This document shows positions 14,101-16,859 of a stretch of DNA of 16,859 bases, piece by piece; position 1 is the stretch's first letter, and every line of letters starts with the position of its first letter. The stretch is from Alphaproteobacteria bacterium (GTDB lineage: Bacteria > Pseudomonadota > Alphaproteobacteria > Micropepsales > Micropepsaceae). The notes under the pieces are model-generated. The model was not told the origin of the DNA and searched no databases. It worked only from the letters and a program-made list of their open reading frames with translations. The translations under genes and the position numbers were made by a program. The stretch is from the NCBI GenBank assembly GCA_003131925.1, contig PKWC01000229.1, positions 16,721-33,579 of the forward strand, written 5' to 3'.

Positions 14101-15846
14101 TCATGTCTTGTGATTACGGCTTGTACCAAAGGCTGGCACGTTTTGGGGGATGAAATCCTCCGGAGCGCCCGGCACGCTGTAATCGTAAGCCCAGCGATAT
14201 ACCACGGGAAGATTCGGGCCCCAGTTTCCGTGCGGCGCGGGCGTCGTGGGTGTCTGCCATTCGAGCGTTGTCGCCCGCCACGGATTGCCACCGGCTTTTG
14301 GTCCGTAAAAATAGCTCGTGATCATGTTGTAGAAGAAGATCAGTTGCGCCGCTCCCACGATCAGCGCCACCGTGGTGATGAAGGCGTTGAGGTAGTGAGC
14401 GGTATCGGGAATGAAGGCGGTGTGGCCATACTCATAGTAGCGGCGCGGCATGCCGAGAAGACCCAGATAATGCATCGGGAAGTAGATCAAATAGGTCCCC
14501 AGGAAGGTGAACCAGAAGTGGATCTTGCCGAGTGTTTCGTTCCACATCCGCCCGGTAATCTTCGGATACCAGTGATAGATGGCTCCGAAGATGACGAGGA
14601 TCGGCGACACGCCCATCACCATATGAAAGTGCGCGACTACGAAATAGGTGCCCGATAGCGGGACATCGACGCTCACGTTCCCCAGGAACAGCCCCGTCAG
14701 CCCTCCATTGATGAACGTAAAGATGAAGGCGATGGCGAACAGCATCGGGACCGTGAAGTGGATGTTGCCCTTCCACAGCGTCAGCACCCAATTGTAGACC
14801 TTGATGGCGGTGGGCACGGCGATGATCAGCGTCGACGTGGCGAAGAAGAATCCGAAATACGGATTCATGCCGCTGACGTACATGTGGTGCGCCCAGACGA
14901 GGAAGCTGAGGCCGCCGATGATCACGATCGCCCAGACCATCATCCGATAGCCGAAGATATTTTTCCTGGCATGGGTGGCGATCAGATCGGACACAATGCC
15001 GAAGGCCGGCAGGGCGACGATGTAGACTTCCGGGTGACCGAAAAACCAGAACAAGTGCTGAAACAGAATCGGGCTGCCACCATTGTAGCCAAGCAGCTGT
15101 CCCTGCGAGACCAGCGCCGGCATGAAGAAGCTGGTGCCGAGCACCCTGTCGAGCATCATCATTATGGAAGCGACGAACAGGGCAGGAAACGCCAGCAGCG
15201 CCAGGATCGTCGCCACGAAGATGCCCCACACCGACAACGGCATGCGCATCAACGTCATGCCGCGCGTGCGGGCCTGAAGAACCGTCGTTACGTAGTTCAG
15301 CCCTCCCATCGTGAATGCGACGATGAAAACCGCGAGAGAGGCGAGCATCAGAATGATACCCCAATCCCGCCCGGGGGTACCCGGAAGAATCGCCTGCGGC
15401 GGATAAAGCGTCCACCCGGCGCCCGTCGGACCGCCGGGGACAAAAAAGCTTGCAACCAGAATGAGCACCGAGAGCAGATAGACCCAGTAGCTCAGCATGT
15501 TGACGAAGGGGAAAACCATGTCCCGGGCGCCGAGCATCAGGGGGATGAGAAAATTTCCAAACCCGCCCAGCAGCAGGGCGGTGAGAAGATAGATCACCAT
15601 GATCATCCCGTGCATGGTGATCATCTGGTAGTAGGCCTCCGGCGTGATGAAGCCGACCGAGCCGGGGAATCCGATCTGCAGCCGCATCAGGTCCGACAGC
15701 ACCAGCGCAACCACGCCGATCGCAACCGCGGTCATCATGTACTGGACGGCGATGTATTTGTGGTCCTGGCTCCAGATGTATTTCCCCACCCAGCTCTTGG
15801 GGTGATGAAGTTCTTTCAGGTCTTCGGCGAGGGTAGCGTAGGCCAT
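14101..15846 (-). CDS. ctaD: Cytochrome c oxidase subunit I (aa3-type)
   Basis: A 581-residue catalytic subunit with 12 core helices. All redox ligands are present: heme a H79 and H408, heme a3 H406, CuB H271, H320 and H321, and the cross-linked tyrosine Y275. FGHPEVY gives the type A1 glutamate E273. The D-channel shows N98, D109 and N116; the K-channel shows T346 and K349. It should be a proton-pumping O2 reductase. Two residues that bind Mg/Mn in well-studied enzymes (His-Asp before T-Y-x-V-V-A-H) are S398 and G399 here. I start at ATG 15846, with AGAGG six bases upstream; an in-frame TTG at 15852 is less likely. The C-terminus extends about 60 residues past the last helix. It is second in the operon. 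Confidence 0.97.
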   Translation of the reverse strand: MAYATLAEDLKELHHPKSWVGKYIWSQDHKYIAVQYMMTAVAIGVVALVLSDLMRLQIGFPGSVGFITPEAYYQMITMHGMIMVIYLLTALLLGGFGNFLIPLMLGARDMVFPFVNMLSYWVYLLSVLILVASFFVPGGPTGAGWTLYPPQAILPGTPGRDWGIILMLASLAVFIVAFTMGGLNYVTTVLQARTRGMTLMRMPLSVWGIFVATILALLAFPALFVASIMMMLDRVLGTSFFMPALVSQGQLLGYNGGSPILFQHLFWFFGHPEVYIVALPAFGIVSDLIATHARKNIFGYRMMVWAIVIIGGLSFLVWAHHMYVSGMNPYFGFFFATSTLIIAVPTAIKVYNWVLTLWKGNIHFTVPMLFAIAFIFTFINGGLTGLFLGNVSVDVPLSGTYFVVAHFHMVMGVSPILVIFGAIYHWYPKITGRMWNETLGKIHFWFTFLGTYLIYFPMHYLGLLGMPRRYYEYGHTAFIPDTAHYLNAFITTVALIVGAAQLIFFYNMITSYFYGPKAGGNPWRATTLEWQTPTTPAPHGNWGPNLPVVYRWAYDYSVPGAPEDFIPQNVPAFGTSRNHKT

Positions 15847-15901
15847 CGTCAACCTCTTTTCGTCACGCTCTCATGACTCGCTGCGGTTGAATCCAATGAT
15901 C

Positions 15902-15921
15902 TCACGATCCAAAGATCGTGA
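15902..15921. promoter_or_regulatory. Perfect hairpin between subunit II and subunit I genes
   Basis: TCACGATC and GATCGTGA form a perfect 8-bp stem with a 4-base loop. It begins 11 bases past the subunit II stop on the minus strand and ends about 55 bases before the subunit I start. No T-tract follows, so it is not a standard terminator. A role in mRNA processing or differential stability within the oxidase operon is plausible. Confidence 0.45.
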
Positions 15922-15932
15922 CAATTCGCGGC

Positions 15933-16730
15933 TCAGCGGGAGGCCACCGCCTGGGCGAAGGTGGGTTGCTTTTTCAACCAGGCGTCGAATGTCCGCTGGT
16001 CGTCGACAATCACGTAGCCCCGCATGGTGTAGTGCCCGATGCCGCACAACTGGGCGCACAGAATCTCGTATTTGCCGGTTTTGGTCGGCGTAAACCAGAA
16101 ATAGGTGACGAGGCCCGGCACCAGATTCATCCTCGCCCTGAACTGGGGAACGAAGAAATCGTGCAGCACGTCCTTCGAGCGGAGCACCATCTTGATGGGC
16201 TTGCCGATGGGCAGGTGCACCGTATTGCCCTCGATCAGCACATCGTCCTTTCCGTAGGGATCGTTGGGGTTCAGGCCGAACGGATTGTTTTCGTTGACGA
16301 AGCGGGCATCGGCCGTGCCGAGCACGCCGTCCTTGCCGGGGAAGCGGAAGCTCCACTCCCATTGCTGCCCCACTGCCTCGACGATTGACGCGTTGTCCGG
16401 GATGGTCACGAATTTGTCCCAGGCATAGAGGCCCGGCGCCAGCAACGTCGCGATGCCCACCGTGGTCCACAGAGTCAGGCGTTTCTCGAGCTTGGCGTTC
16501 TCGGGCTCGTAGGTCGCCTGGCCTCCTCTTCGGCGGTCGTAGCGGATCAACGCATAGACCATGAACGAATTGATGGCGACGAAAACAGCGCCGGTCACCC
16601 AGAACGTGACCGTGACGGCGTTGTCGATGGAAGACCAGTTCGATGCCAGGGGCGTGGAATGCCAGGGGCTCAGCAAATGAAACAGCACCGAGCCAACAAT
16701 CAGAACGGCCACTGCAACTGCCATTGCCAT
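15933..16730 (-). CDS. coxB: Cytochrome c oxidase subunit II (CuA-containing)
   Basis: A 265-residue subunit that accepts electrons from cytochrome c at the binuclear CuA site. The N-terminus has about three hydrophobic segments (3-20, 38-62, 86-104), the first possibly a signal anchor. LEKRLTLWT supplies the K-channel glutamate candidate (E82). The CuA domain starts with the aromatic patch GQQWEWSF (W124, W126); ligands are H190 and C225, C229, H233 and M236 in CAQLCGIGHYTM. Q227 replaces the usual glutamate. Residues 131-165 form an insertion in the cupredoxin domain. There is no CxxCH, so it is not a caa3-type fusion. The start at ATG 16730 has a GGGGCGGG site. It is the first gene of the operon, the CoxM position of coxMNOP. 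Confidence 0.95.
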   Translation of the reverse strand: MAMAVAVAVLIVGSVLFHLLSPWHSTPLASNWSSIDNAVTVTFWVTGAVFVAINSFMVYALIRYDRRRGGQATYEPENAKLEKRLTLWTTVGIATLLAPGLYAWDKFVTIPDNASIVEAVGQQWEWSFRFPGKDGVLGTADARFVNENNPFGLNPNDPYGKDDVLIEGNTVHLPIGKPIKMVLRSKDVLHDFFVPQFRARMNLVPGLVTYFWFTPTKTGKYEILCAQLCGIGHYTMRGYVIVDDQRTFDAWLKKQPTFAQAVASR

Positions 16731-16859
16731 GTCGGCGCCCGCCCCGGCTCAAAATCCGCGAAGAGGAGCGTAGGCTCCCGATTCTGCCCGGTCATGCCTT
16801 TTGGACACCGCTGAAACCGCGGCGTAAGGTCGCAACGATGGTTCGACTCGCCGCGGCTC
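16731..16859. other. Leader region of the oxidase operon (incomplete)
   Basis: The upstream region of the oxidase operon up to the window end. A short inverted repeat, GGAGC-GTAG-GCTCC, lies at 16765-16778. No clear promoter is visible; it may lie beyond the window. No gene is seen. Confidence 0.4.

Noticed and set aside
14758..15876. 372-codon plus-strand open frame opposite oxidase subunit I
   Set aside because: Extremely rich in His, Asp, Arg and Gln and exactly antisense to a well-conserved catalytic subunit.
1..16859. GCGGCTC at both window ends, suggesting a circular or terminally redundant molecule
   Set aside because: Seven bases of identity in GC-rich DNA is expected by chance, and nothing else indicates a plasmid or phage.

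Overview
The window is GC-rich chromosomal DNA, most likely from an alphaproteobacterium and possibly Hyphomicrobiales (Rhizobiales). The support is an aa3-type oxidase operon in the order subunit II, I, III, III, IV (the order known from rhizobial coxMNOP clusters), a CycM-like membrane-anchored cytochrome c beside it, a DUF2189 membrane protein, and a REP-like hairpin cluster resembling those in rhizobial genomes. This taxonomic call is inference; no rRNA or other marker gene is present. I see no tRNA, rRNA, CRISPR array, transposase or phage gene.

Layout. Bases 78-8131 are all read from the minus strand. In transcription order they are: a YtrA-type GntR repressor, an ABC ATPase and an ABC permease (8131 down to 5903, tightly packed), a long palindromic repeat (copy A), two tandem paralogous polytopic membrane proteins (5737 down to 4275), a small exported protein (4123-3617), a membrane-anchored TolB-like/TPR protein (3325-1514) and an ACS-family MFS transporter (1322-78). 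A 26-bp imperfect palindrome just upstream of the GntR gene is a good operator candidate. A REP-like hairpin cluster fills 8205-8316.

Bases 8585-10044 hold three small unrecognised genes: a two-helix membrane protein (minus), a cytosolic charged protein (plus) and an exported four-cysteine protein (plus). Palindrome copy B separates the last of these from the convergent DUF2189 gene (11028-10237).

Bases 11374-16730 are a respiratory block. A membrane-anchored cytochrome c (plus) converges, across palindrome copy C, on a minus-strand operon encoding oxidase subunits II, I, III-like, III and IV. The cytochrome would pass electrons to the CuA centre of subunit II, and subunit I would reduce O2 and pump protons. 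Heme, CuB and K/D-channel residues are all present in subunit I. The residues that normally bind the Mg/Mn ion at the subunit I/II interface are replaced in both subunits.

The window is mostly ordinary housekeeping and transport sequence. The most interesting structure outside genes is the family of three long palindromes sharing a CTC(C/T)GCGTCC(C/T)CTGCG core at gene 3' ends, two of them exactly at convergent gene junctions. I found no convincing new defence or mobile system.
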